From: Bradyrhizobium australiense
GTDB taxonomy: Bacteria; Pseudomonadota; Alphaproteobacteria; Rhizobiales; Xanthobacteraceae
Assembly (NCBI RefSeq): GCF_013114825.1
Contig: NZ_JAAVLX010000005.1
Coordinates: forward strand, 124,001-188,000
Length of the DNA: 64,000 nucleotides
Direction: 5' to 3'
Position numbers and translations under genes: made by a program. Numbering within the stretch: position 1 is the stretch's first letter; the number at the start of each line of letters is the position of its first letter. Shown here piece by piece: positions 50,490 through 58,220 of the stretch. The notes under the pieces were generated by a model, which searched no databases, was not told the origin of the DNA, and saw nothing but the letters and a program-made list of their open reading frames with translations.

Positions 50490-51095
50490 ATGGATCGAAA
50501 CTGGCGATCGCCAACCGAGGCCGAAATTGCCGCGATCAACGCGCGGCATCTGATAGAGACACCGTTACGGCCGGCCGATCTGCTGTTCGTGTTCGGCACG
50601 CGCGAGGATGTTGAGGAGCGCGTCGATCAAGCCTGCAAGCTGTGGCGCGACGGATATTTTCGCTGGACGATCGTGAGCGGCGGCGTGACGCCGGGATCGG
50701 ATCTGTCGGAATGCGAGGTCATTGCGGGTGCGATGATCGGGCGGGGCGTTCCAGCCGACATCATCCTGAGAGAGGACCGCGCGACGAACACCGGCGAAAA
50801 CGTTATCTTCTCGCTGCCGATCATCGACGCCGCGCTAGGCCTCGCCAACATCCGTAGCGTGATCTGTCTCGGCAATACCTGGACGGCGCGCCGCTATCCG
50901 ATGACGCTGCATCGGCACTGGCCGGAAGTGGAGAAGATGCTGGTCATGGTCGACAGTTTCGAAACGCCGCGGGCGCTTTGGCACACAGACGCCGAGTTCA
51001 GCCGCCGCATGCTCCACGAATGGGACAAGATCGAGCCGTACAAGGCGAAGGGCTTTATCGCGGAGTGGCCGGCAAGCGGGGCAGGCGACCGATAG
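50490..51095 (+). CDS. YdcF-family (DUF218) protein
   Basis: The 201-residue protein matches the DUF218/YdcF family: 'DLLFVFGTRE' at the start, 'SGGVTPGSDLSECEVIAG' in the middle, 'ATNTGENVIFS' and 'CLGNTWTARRY' later. It lacks the N-terminal membrane segment of SanA-like members. E. coli YdcF binds S-adenosylmethionine; the family role is otherwise unknown. ATG 50490 is used, though GTG 50487 lies next to it. It is convergent with the MocR gene, with stop codons almost adjacent. Confidence 0.85.
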   Translation: MDRNWRSPTEAEIAAINARHLIETPLRPADLLFVFGTREDVEERVDQACKLWRDGYFRWTIVSGGVTPGSDLSECEVIAGAMIGRGVPADIILREDRATNTGENVIFSLPIIDAALGLANIRSVICLGNTWTARRYPMTLHRHWPEVEKMLVMVDSFETPRALWHTDAEFSRRMLHEWDKIEPYKAKGFIAEWPASGAGDR

Positions 51096-51097
51096 TT

Positions 51098-52438
51098 CTA
51101 TTCGGTCGTATCGACATCCTCTTTCGCCGTCAGCATTCCCGACAATGTTCGCAGCGCCAGATCGAGCTGTTCGGTGCTGGGGGCGCCGAGCGCCAGGCGG
51201 ACGGCGTTGGGGGCGTGGCCTGGACTCACCGCGAAGGTGGTCGAAGGCGTCAGCGCGATATCGCGCCGGGCTGCGGCCGCGACGAATGTCTGCGAGCGCC
51301 AGTGGTGGGGCAAGGTCAGCCAGAGATGATAGGATTTGACGTTGGCCTGAACCTCGAATCCGGCGAGGTATTTGGCCGCCATCTGCTGGCGCCGTGCCGC
51401 GTCGATCCGTTTCAGGCGCGACAGTTCGGCAACGGTGCCATCTGCCATCAGCCGCTGTCCGGCGGCAAATGCGAATCCGGAAGCGGTCCATCCACCCGAT
51501 CGAACTGCGGCCATGATGCGCTCGCGCAGCCGCGGCGGCGAAACGATGAAGCCGAGGGCCAAGCCGGGCGCTACCTTCTTTGACAGGCTGTCCAAGGTGA
51601 TGCAGCTATCCGGCGCCAGCGCGGCCATCGGTGTTTCTTCGTCGAGAAAGCCGTAGACCGTATCCTCGATGACGGTGAGACCAAGCTTCTCGACAACGCG
51701 CAGCAAATCGGCGCGGCGCGCCGCTGGCATGGTCATGCCGAGCGGATTTTGAATCGTCGGCTGAACGTACAGCGCCGACAAATGCGCTTCGCGGTGGGCT
51801 TTCTGCACCGCGTCCGGGCGAACGCCGTTCTCGTCCATCGCAAGCGGCACCAGCGTAATGCCAAGCCGGGCGGCGATGTCCTTGATGAAAGGATAGGTCA
51901 AAGCCTCGACGCCGCAGCGGCCGCCGCTCGGCACCATCGCCGCAAGCGCGGAGGCGATGCATTGCCTGCCGTTCGCGGTGAAGACGAGTTGATCGGGGGC
52001 CGGAGACCAGTCTTCGCGGGAAAGAAACTCGGCGGAAATGGTCCGCGCCGCCAGCGTGCCGGTCGTGGTCGAGTGCCGCAAGGCGAGATCGAGCACTTCG
52101 GGACGCTCCAGCCCTGCAAGGCTTCTTGCGATCATCACCGATTGCGTCGGCAGTATCGGATAGTTCACTTCCAGATCGATACGCGCGCCGCGCGGCTCAG
52201 TCGGCATGGCGATACCGCGCCGCGTCTCGCCTGAAACGAATGTGCCGCGCCCGACTTCGCCGACCACGAGGCCGCGGCGCAACAACTCGGTATAGACGCG
52301 GCTCGCGGTCGAGACCGCAATCTTGCGCTGATAGGCGAAGCTGCGCTGCGGCGGCAGGCGGTCGCCGGGCTTGAGCGCGCCATTGGCGATCTCGGCCGCG
52401 ACGGTATCGGCAAGCTTCAGGTACTCGAACTTCGACAT
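51098..52438 (-). CDS. MocR-type GntR/aminotransferase regulator
   Basis: The 446-residue protein joins an N-terminal GntR winged helix (about 5-75, 'GDRLPPQRSFAYQRKIAVSTASRVYTELLRRG') to an aminotransferase-like domain. The PLP lysine is in 'LDSLSKKVAPGLALG' and 'QPTIQNPLGMTM' is typical. Such proteins sense PLP or a PLP-linked metabolite and control nearby genes. The start is ATG 52438; the frame continues upstream without a signature. Between it and the next gene lies an array of TTGCAC elements that is a good operator candidate. Confidence 0.9.
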   Translation of the reverse strand: MSKFEYLKLADTVAAEIANGALKPGDRLPPQRSFAYQRKIAVSTASRVYTELLRRGLVVGEVGRGTFVSGETRRGIAMPTEPRGARIDLEVNYPILPTQSVMIARSLAGLERPEVLDLALRHSTTTGTLAARTISAEFLSREDWSPAPDQLVFTANGRQCIASALAAMVPSGGRCGVEALTYPFIKDIAARLGITLVPLAMDENGVRPDAVQKAHREAHLSALYVQPTIQNPLGMTMPAARRADLLRVVEKLGLTVIEDTVYGFLDEETPMAALAPDSCITLDSLSKKVAPGLALGFIVSPPRLRERIMAAVRSGGWTASGFAFAAGQRLMADGTVAELSRLKRIDAARRQQMAAKYLAGFEVQANVKSYHLWLTLPHHWRSQTFVAAAARRDIALTPSTTFAVSPGHAPNAVRLALGAPSTEQLDLALRTLSGMLTAKEDVDTTE

Positions 52439-52440
52439 TA

Positions 52441-52554
52441 TTGCACCGAGAGCAATGTTTTCCTTGCACCGAGAAATGTATCGGATCATTTTGGGACCAT
52501 CAAGCCAGAGATTGCACTGAGAGGGGTGCAAACAATCGGTCCATTAGGGTGCAA
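52441..52554. promoter_or_regulatory. TTGCAC operator array between MocR and DUF1127 genes
   Basis: TTGCACCGAGA occurs at 52441-52451 and 52464-52474, and TTGCACTGAGA at 52512-52522. Inverted copies GTGCAA lie at 52526-52531 and 52549-52554. MocR-type regulators commonly bind direct repeats in their own divergent promoters, so this is likely autoregulation that may also set the DUF1127 gene. Confidence 0.6.
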
Positions 52555-52617
52555 GCGCTCTCGCAAGCGTTTGGGCCGGCGGCAGCGGTTTGCCGCGTGA
52601 AAGCAAGGAGAAGAACG

Positions 52618-52854
52618 ATGACGACGATATCCCAGACGGCAGGTCAGCCTGTTTCCCGGAAGGGCCCGGTCGGATTTTTCGGCCTGCTCGGACGCTGGGT
52701 GAACGGCGTCGTCACCTATTTTGCGCATCGAGAAGCCGTCAAAACGCTCAGCGAACTTGACGATCGCGCGCTTCGCGACATCGGCGTCGAGCGCAGCCAA
52801 ATCGAATCGGCCGTGCGCGGCATGATCGATCCGATGTACGGGCGGATGATGTAA
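52618..52854 (+). CDS. DUF1127 small protein
   Basis: The 78-residue protein has the DUF1127 core: 'LSELDDRALRDIGVERSQI' near the C-terminus, preceded by a hydrophobic-basic helix. Members in Rhizobiales affect phosphate and carbon metabolism, sRNA turnover or aggregation. The gene has an AAGGAG site and lies opposite the MocR gene. It would fit a target of that regulator. Confidence 0.85.
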   Translation: MTTISQTAGQPVSRKGPVGFFGLLGRWVNGVVTYFAHREAVKTLSELDDRALRDIGVERSQIESAVRGMIDPMYGRMM

Positions 52855-52888
52855 GATGGCGGCGTCGCGGTTAGGCGGCGCCGTTATC
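52855..52888. terminator. Hairpin between DUF1127 and USP genes
   Basis: Positions 52855-52868 and 52874-52888 pair along about 14 bases, allowing G-U pairs, with a short loop. The two flanking genes are convergent, so it could terminate either. There is no U tract, so termination is a guess. Confidence 0.4.
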
Positions 52889-52891
52889 TCC

Positions 52892-53317
52892 TCAGTGCCG
52901 GACCACCAGCACCGAGCACTTGGCATAGCGCACGACATGGCCGGCGTTGGAGCCGAGAAAATAGGTCCGCATCGCCGGGCGATGCGAGGTCATCACGATC
53001 AGGTCGGCCTTGATCGCCGCCGCCTCTTCGAGGATCTCGTGATAGATGCCGCCTTGGCGCACTGCGATAGAAATGCGTGGCGCGGCGATGCCGGATTCCC
53101 TTGCCACGATTGCGAGCGCTTCCTCCGAGGTTGCGCGCTGCTGGGCGTCGAAATCGGCCGGGACATATTCCGCCAGCATCACCGGCGTCATCGGCAAAAC
53201 GTTGAGCAGTCGTACCGAGCCGCTCCAGGTTTGCGACAGCGTTGCCGCGGTCGCGATCGCGGGCTTGGCCAGATCGGTATCGGCCAGATCGATCGGCACG
53301 AGAATCGACTTGAACAT
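52892..53317 (-). CDS. Universal stress protein (UspA family)
   Basis: The 141-residue protein is a single Usp domain. The N-terminal strand 'MFKSILVPIDLADT' and the end 'LGSNAGHVVRYAKCSVLVVR' are diagnostic. The ATP-binding loop G-2x-G-9x-G(S/T) is partly altered ('SHRPAMRTYFLGS'), as in many rhizobial members, so nucleotide binding is uncertain. ATG 53317 has a GGGAGG site. It probably takes part in general stress survival. Confidence 0.9.
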   Translation of the reverse strand: MFKSILVPIDLADTDLAKPAIATAATLSQTWSGSVRLLNVLPMTPVMLAEYVPADFDAQQRATSEEALAIVARESGIAAPRISIAVRQGGIYHEILEEAAAIKADLIVMTSHRPAMRTYFLGSNAGHVVRYAKCSVLVVRH

Positions 53318-53476
53318 CGGAGCCTCCCGCTGCAACCCGTCCGGTTCTGATTTGTCAGAACCGGATTCCAGCCCATTGTTTTTGACACGTTTTCTTTTAC
53401 GCGAACTTGTTCTTAATTCGCTCGAAAACAGTGTCGTGGCGAGCTTAGCATGGGCGAGCTTGGATGTCCGCGCGCC

Positions 53477-54031
53477 TCAATCGTCCAGCGCCTGCTTCAG
53501 CAATTTCGGGCTGGTGAAGCGTACGAGCTTGCCGCGGCGGAACGCCACCTCGCTCCAGTCGTCGGTCGCAAAGTCGAGGATCGCCAGTCCCGCGGTCGGC
53601 AGATTGTCCTCGAGCGCCTTCTTCGCCGCCCCGTCGCCGCTGCCGGCGAGCATCAACGCCAGCTCATGCATGCCGGGATTGTGGCCGATCAGCATCAGGC
53701 GCGCGGGGTTGGTGGCCTCGGCCATGCGGATGGTCCGCAGGAGCTGCGTCGGCTCGGCGCCGTAGAGCTCGTCGAGCAGCTCGACCTGCGGCTGCGGCCG
53801 CCGTTCCCGCACTGCGTCCTTCATCGCATCGCGTGCGATTTCCCAGGTCTGTTGCGCCCGCACCGCGGTCGAAACCAGAACGGCATCGGGAAAGGGCGGA
53901 TGCCGGCCGATCCAGGTTCCGATTGCTGCGGCGTCCAGCCGGCCGCGCTCGTCGAGACGGCGGTCCTGGTCATGGCCCGAAGGCGCGTCGTGTTCGGTCT
54001 TGGCGTGACGCAGCAGCATCAAACGGCGCAT
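53477..54031 (-). CDS. SixA-type histidine phosphatase
   Basis: The 184-residue protein is in the histidine phosphatase branch. 'LRHAKTEH' holds the nucleophile histidine (about H9), followed by the catalytic block 'GHNPGMHE'. E. coli SixA dephosphorylates Hpt domains of ArcB and the PTS. An Hpt protein is encoded 16 kb away, a distant but possible substrate. The gene is divergent from the FAD oxidoreductase gene. Confidence 0.88.
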   Translation of the reverse strand: MRRLMLLRHAKTEHDAPSGHDQDRRLDERGRLDAAAIGTWIGRHPPFPDAVLVSTAVRAQQTWEIARDAMKDAVRERRPQPQVELLDELYGAEPTQLLRTIRMAEATNPARLMLIGHNPGMHELALMLAGSGDGAAKKALEDNLPTAGLAILDFATDDWSEVAFRRGKLVRFTSPKLLKQALDD

Positions 54032-54125
54032 GGGCGCGATCTCGATTCGGTCTTAGTCTGGACTAATCTACAAGCTCATGTCTGGGAAAGGGTGACAAGC
54101 GCTGCAGCCGCCCGTAAGAAACGCC

Positions 54126-55610
54126 ATGCTCGAGACTTTCTCAAGTGCGACCAACGGTCCCCACGACGCCCCTTTGCGCTCGCGTCTTTCGTTCGACCTG
54201 GATGTCGACATTTGCGTGGTGGGAGCCGGACTTGCCGGTCTTACGGTAGCGTTGGAGGCCGCGCGCCTTGGCGCCAGCGTGGCCGTGCTGGAAGGCCGGC
54301 ATGTCGGCTGGAACGCATCCGGCCATCAACTCGGCACGGTCATGCCGGGCTACAGCCTTCCGATCGGCGACCTGATCGAGCGCGTCGGCATCGAAGACGC
54401 GCGCGAATTGTGGGCGCTGTCGAAGGAGGGCGCCGATTATGTTCGCGCCGCCGCCACCGAAGAGGCGATGCCGGGAATTGCGCTCACTGAAGGCGCGCTG
54501 GAGGTCTCCAACGTCGATGTCGGCGAGACGCTGATCAGCCGGCTGCAGACGCTGAGCGAGGATTTCGAGACCGCAGTCGAGGGATGGCAGGTCGATCGCG
54601 TTCGCGATCAGCTCGGGACGGCACGCTATTTCCACGGCATTTATTATCCGCGCGCATTCCAGATCGACGGCTACAAATACATCCACGGCCTTGCCGCGCA
54701 GGCGAGGCGGGCGGGCGCGCGCATTTTTGAGGATACTCCCGTTGTCAGCATTGATCCGTCGGGCATTCGCAAGCGCATCGTAACGCCGTCGGCGCGGCTG
54801 CGTGCCTCGCACATTGTGCTGGCCGGCAATGTTCATCTCGGCGCGCCGTTGCGGCGCCTGTCGGAGACGCTGCTGCCGGTCTGGCGCTATGCCGCGGTGA
54901 CGGAGCCGCTCGGCGAGCGCCTCGGCGAGGTGATCGCCTTCAAGGGCTCGGTGGCCGACAGCGACGGCATCGATCATTTCCGAATCGTCGACGGCGACCG
55001 GCTGATGTGGGCGAGCCCGGAAACCACCTGGGAAGCGCGGCCGCGCCGCTTTGCACCCGTCATTCAGCGCCGCATTGCCACGATCTTCCCAAGGCTCGGC
55101 AAAGTCCCGATTGCTGACGTGTTCGGCGGCGCGGTCGGGGTGACCGTGCACGGCATGCCGCAGATCGGCCAACTTCGCAAAGGGCTGTGGGTCGCCAGCG
55201 GCTTCGGCCGCCACGGGCTGAACACGTCGGCGATGGCGGGGCAGGTCATCGCGCGCAGCATCCTGTGGGGCGAGGACCGCTGGAAACTGTTCTCGCCATT
55301 CGAATTGGTCTGGGCAGGCGGCGCCACCGGCCGCGTCGCCGGCCATTTGATCGGTCTGTGGGGGCGGGGCCATTCCGCTGCAGCGGGCGCTCTGGCCCGT
55401 TACCGCGAAGGCGCCCGCGCCCGGGAACGTGTGCGCGAGGCGCGATTGGTGGAGGCCAACCGGCAGGCCGGAACCAGGCCGCCGCTCCGTCCGGCGGTCG
55501 CGCCGCGCGCCTTGCGTCCACAGCCACCGCGGCCGGCAGAGGCCCGGGACGGCGGGATGCCGGTCGCTCCCTCGCAGGAAAGTGAGAAAGTCCGAGACGG
55601 ATCGGTGTAA
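54126..55610 (+). CDS. FAD-dependent oxidoreductase (DAO family)
   Basis: The 494-residue enzyme has an N-terminal FAD-binding GxGxxG motif ('VGAGLAGLTVALEA', near residue 33) and a DAO-type fold with 'HVGWNASGHQLGTVMPGYS' near residue 59, a stretch common in PuuB-type and glycine-oxidase-like enzymes. The C-terminal 70 residues are arginine/proline-rich. It probably oxidises an amine or amino acid, producing imine and H2O2. No amine-use genes lie nearby, so the substrate is open. It is followed by msrB 63 bases on. Confidence 0.82.
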   Translation: MLETFSSATNGPHDAPLRSRLSFDLDVDICVVGAGLAGLTVALEAARLGASVAVLEGRHVGWNASGHQLGTVMPGYSLPIGDLIERVGIEDARELWALSKEGADYVRAAATEEAMPGIALTEGALEVSNVDVGETLISRLQTLSEDFETAVEGWQVDRVRDQLGTARYFHGIYYPRAFQIDGYKYIHGLAAQARRAGARIFEDTPVVSIDPSGIRKRIVTPSARLRASHIVLAGNVHLGAPLRRLSETLLPVWRYAAVTEPLGERLGEVIAFKGSVADSDGIDHFRIVDGDRLMWASPETTWEARPRRFAPVIQRRIATIFPRLGKVPIADVFGGAVGVTVHGMPQIGQLRKGLWVASGFGRHGLNTSAMAGQVIARSILWGEDRWKLFSPFELVWAGGATGRVAGHLIGLWGRGHSAAAGALARYREGARARERVREARLVEANRQAGTRPPLRPAVAPRALRPQPPRPAEARDGGMPVAPSQESEKVRDGSV

Positions 55611-55673
55611 CTTCGGCGCTTCGGGGCCGTACTTGATGGCGAACCGTTAGGCCCGCCTCGCACGGAGACTTCC

Positions 55674-56174
55674 ATGTTCGACCGCCGTATCCTGCTCGCA
55701 TCCGTAGCCGGCCTGTTTGGCCTGGCCGCTTTCCGCTGGCTGCGCACCACGCCGGCGCAAGCCGCCGAGAAATTCGAGGTGGAAAAGACCGACGCCGAAT
55801 GGCGTGCCCAGCTCACGCCGCAGCAGTATGAAATCCTGCGCAAGCATGGCACCGAGCGGCCGGGCTCGAGCCCGCTCCTGAAGGAAAAACGCAAGGGCAT
55901 CTTCGCCTGCGCCGGTTGCGACCTGCCGCTGTTCTCCTCGGATACCAAATATGACAGCGGCACCGGCTGGCCGAGCTTCTGGCAGCCGCTCGATAATGCG
56001 CTGGGCAAGACCGAGGACCGCACTTTCGGCATGCTGCGCACCGAAGTGCATTGCCGCCGCTGCGGCGGCCACCTCGGTCACGTCTTCGACGATGGGCCAA
56101 AACCGACCGGCTTGCGCTATTGCATCGACGGGTTTGGGCTGGTGTTCCACCCGGCGGGGCCGTCGGCTTCGTAA
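55674..56174 (+). CDS. msrB: Exported methionine-R-sulfoxide reductase
   Basis: The 166-residue protein has an N-terminal twin-arginine-like signal ('MFDRRILLASVAGL...AQA') and an MsrB domain from about 32. Zinc cysteines are in 'CAGC' and 'CRRC', and the catalytic cysteine is in 'RYCIDGFGL' where most MsrB read RYCxN. The exported form repairs oxidised periplasmic proteins. The oxidoreductase before it could yield peroxide, so the pair may be functionally linked, but this is a guess. A strong terminator follows. Confidence 0.9.
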   Translation: MFDRRILLASVAGLFGLAAFRWLRTTPAQAAEKFEVEKTDAEWRAQLTPQQYEILRKHGTERPGSSPLLKEKRKGIFACAGCDLPLFSSDTKYDSGTGWPSFWQPLDNALGKTEDRTFGMLRTEVHCRRCGGHLGHVFDDGPKPTGLRYCIDGFGLVFHPAGPSAS

Positions 56175-56213
56175 CGGCGCCGCTCGGCAATTGTTGCCCG
56201 CCCGGCAAATGTG

Positions 56214-56241
56214 CCCCGGTCTTTGGACCGGGGCTTTTTTC
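56214..56241 (+). terminator. Rho-independent terminator after msrB
   Basis: Arms GCCCCGGTC (56214-56222) and GACCGGGGC (56227-56235) form a perfect stem with a 4-base loop, followed by six T residues. Confidence 0.85.
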
Positions 56242-56274
56242 ATAAAGGGCTGATTTCAATTGGTTTTGTAGTTT

Positions 56275-56289
56275 GGCACAACGCTTGCG
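56275..56289 (+). promoter_or_regulatory. Sigma-54 (-24/-12) promoter of flgE
   Basis: TGGCAC (56275-56280), five bases, then TTGC (56286-56289) matches the RpoN consensus, and the GG and GC pairs are 12 bases apart as required. It lies 73 bases before the flgE start. In Caulobacter and Bradyrhizobium such genes are activated by FlbD; its binding site is not resolved. Confidence 0.82.
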
Positions 56290-56361
56290 ACATCTTCTCC
56301 CGACGCGGCCTGGGCTTACGTGGACCGGCGAGCCGCCCGGATCGAATTTGGAGAAAATGTC

Positions 56362-58167
56362 ATGGGTATCTTCGGCGCTCTTACGACCTCTGTCGCGGGC
56401 CTGCGCGCGCAGTCCTATGCGCTGGAAAACATCTCCGGCAACATCGCCAACTCGCAGACCACTGCCTTCAAGCGGATCGACACCAGCTTCCTCGATCTGA
56501 TCCCGGACACCGGCGTCAACAATCAGCTCGCCGGCAGCGTCACCACCGCATCGCGTGAGACCAACACCGTGCAGGGCGACGTGCAGGCCGCGTCGGTCTC
56601 CACCTATATGGCGATCAACGGCAACGGCTTCTTCGTGGTGCAGAAGCCGGGCAGCTTCAGCGACAACCAACCGGTGTTTTCGGGCGTCGACAATTACACC
56701 CGCCGCGGCGACTTTGCGCTCGACAAGAACGGTTACCTGGTCAACGGCGCGGGCTATTATGTCGAGGGCGTTCCGATCGATCCGGCGACCGGCAACATGA
56801 CCGGCAGCGTGCCGCAGGTGCTGAAATTCGCCAACGACTTCCTGCCGGCTGTGCCGACATCGGTGGTGAGCTATCGCGCCAACCTGGCGAGCTATCCGCT
56901 GACCACCAAGCACGACAATTCGATTCCGGGGTCGGAACTGCTGCAGCCGGCGGATTTCGCGTCCGGCAATCCGCGCACGCTCGGCACGCCTGCCACGCCT
57001 TATGGCGACGCAACGATCACGGGCGCCGCCAAGAACAACAAGCTGAGCACGCCAACCCCCATCACGGGATCAACCCTGCTGAACGGCGGCACAAACACGG
57101 ATTCGCTCACGACCAATTTCGTCCTCGGAGATACGATTACGGTGGACGGCACCGCGATCACCATCGTCAACACTCCAACCAATCTGGCCACCAACGAAAT
57201 CAATCTCACCACCGGCACCATCCAGGATCTGTTGGCAAATATCCAAGCAATCACTGGTGTGGCGCCGACGATCAGCGGCGGTGCGATCACGCTGCATAGC
57301 GGCACCGCCGCCAACCTCACGGTCACCACCTCCAATACTACTGCATTTGGGGCCCTCGGCCTGACCGCGCCCGTGAATGTGCCGCGCACCGGAGGCGGCA
57401 CTGCCGGCACCGGACAGGTGCTCGGCAGCGATCTGCAGGCCTTCATCAACGAATCCGTCAGCGGCGGAGCCGTGACGGCCTACGACATCTCCGGCTCGCC
57501 GGTCAGTCTGCAACTGCGCTGGGCCAAGGTTGACAGTTCATCGCTCGGCGCCGGCCACACCGATACCTGGAACATGTTCTACCAGGTCAACTCCAGCGCC
57601 ACCGGCACCGACCTCGCCTGGCAGAACGTCAATACCGACTTCACCTTCTCGCCGAACGGCCAGATGACGCCGGCGATCGCCGGCATCACCCTGACGGCGC
57701 CGACCATTGGCGGCGTGCCGCTCGGCAATATCTCGATCAACTTCGGCGCCGGCGGCGTCACCCAGTTCGCCGATGCCAACGGCAACGTGAAGGTCAACCA
57801 GATCCAGCAGGACGGCTTTCCGGCCGGATCGCTGCAGACCGTGTCGATCGGCCAGAACGGCCGGGTGGTCGGCAACTATTCCAACGGCCGCAACATCGAC
57901 CTTGCGCAGATATCGGTCGCAACCTTCAACGGCACCAACTTCCTCAAACGCATCGACGGCGGCGCGTTCGAGGCGACGGACCAGTCCGGCCAGGCGCTGT
58001 TCGGCAGTGGCGGGACGATCGTCGGCTCGTCGCTGGAAAGCTCCAACACCGACATCGCCGACGAGTTCACCAAGTTGATTGTCACCCAACAGGCTTATTC
58101 AGCCAACACGAAGGTGATCACCACATCCAACTCGATGGTTCAGGATCTGCTGAACGTGCTGCGATAG
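56362..58167 (+). CDS. flgE: Flagellar hook protein FlgE
   Basis: The 601-residue protein has the rod/hook N-terminal block 'LENISGNIANSQTTAFKRIDTSF' and the C-terminal end 'ELVTQQ'-type 'FTKLIVTQQAYSANTKVITTSNSMVQDLLNVLR'. It forms the hook outside the cell. The family norm is about 400, and the extra length is a region about 240-330 ('ITVDGTAITIVN', 'GAITLHSG') that looks like variable domains of flagellins. ATG 56362 with GGAGAA is used; an earlier frame at 56320 is unrelated sequence. It opens a four-to-five gene cluster under the sigma-54 promoter. Confidence 0.94.
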   Translation: MGIFGALTTSVAGLRAQSYALENISGNIANSQTTAFKRIDTSFLDLIPDTGVNNQLAGSVTTASRETNTVQGDVQAASVSTYMAINGNGFFVVQKPGSFSDNQPVFSGVDNYTRRGDFALDKNGYLVNGAGYYVEGVPIDPATGNMTGSVPQVLKFANDFLPAVPTSVVSYRANLASYPLTTKHDNSIPGSELLQPADFASGNPRTLGTPATPYGDATITGAAKNNKLSTPTPITGSTLLNGGTNTDSLTTNFVLGDTITVDGTAITIVNTPTNLATNEINLTTGTIQDLLANIQAITGVAPTISGGAITLHSGTAANLTVTTSNTTAFGALGLTAPVNVPRTGGGTAGTGQVLGSDLQAFINESVSGGAVTAYDISGSPVSLQLRWAKVDSSSLGAGHTDTWNMFYQVNSSATGTDLAWQNVNTDFTFSPNGQMTPAIAGITLTAPTIGGVPLGNISINFGAGGVTQFADANGNVKVNQIQQDGFPAGSLQTVSIGQNGRVVGNYSNGRNIDLAQISVATFNGTNFLKRIDGGAFEATDQSGQALFGSGGTIVGSSLESSNTDIADEFTKLIVTQQAYSANTKVITTSNSMVQDLLNVLR

Positions 58168-58220
58168 GTCGCGCACATGGACGGTCTGATCCGACAGGGA
58201 ATTGAAACGAGCAGTTTGTC

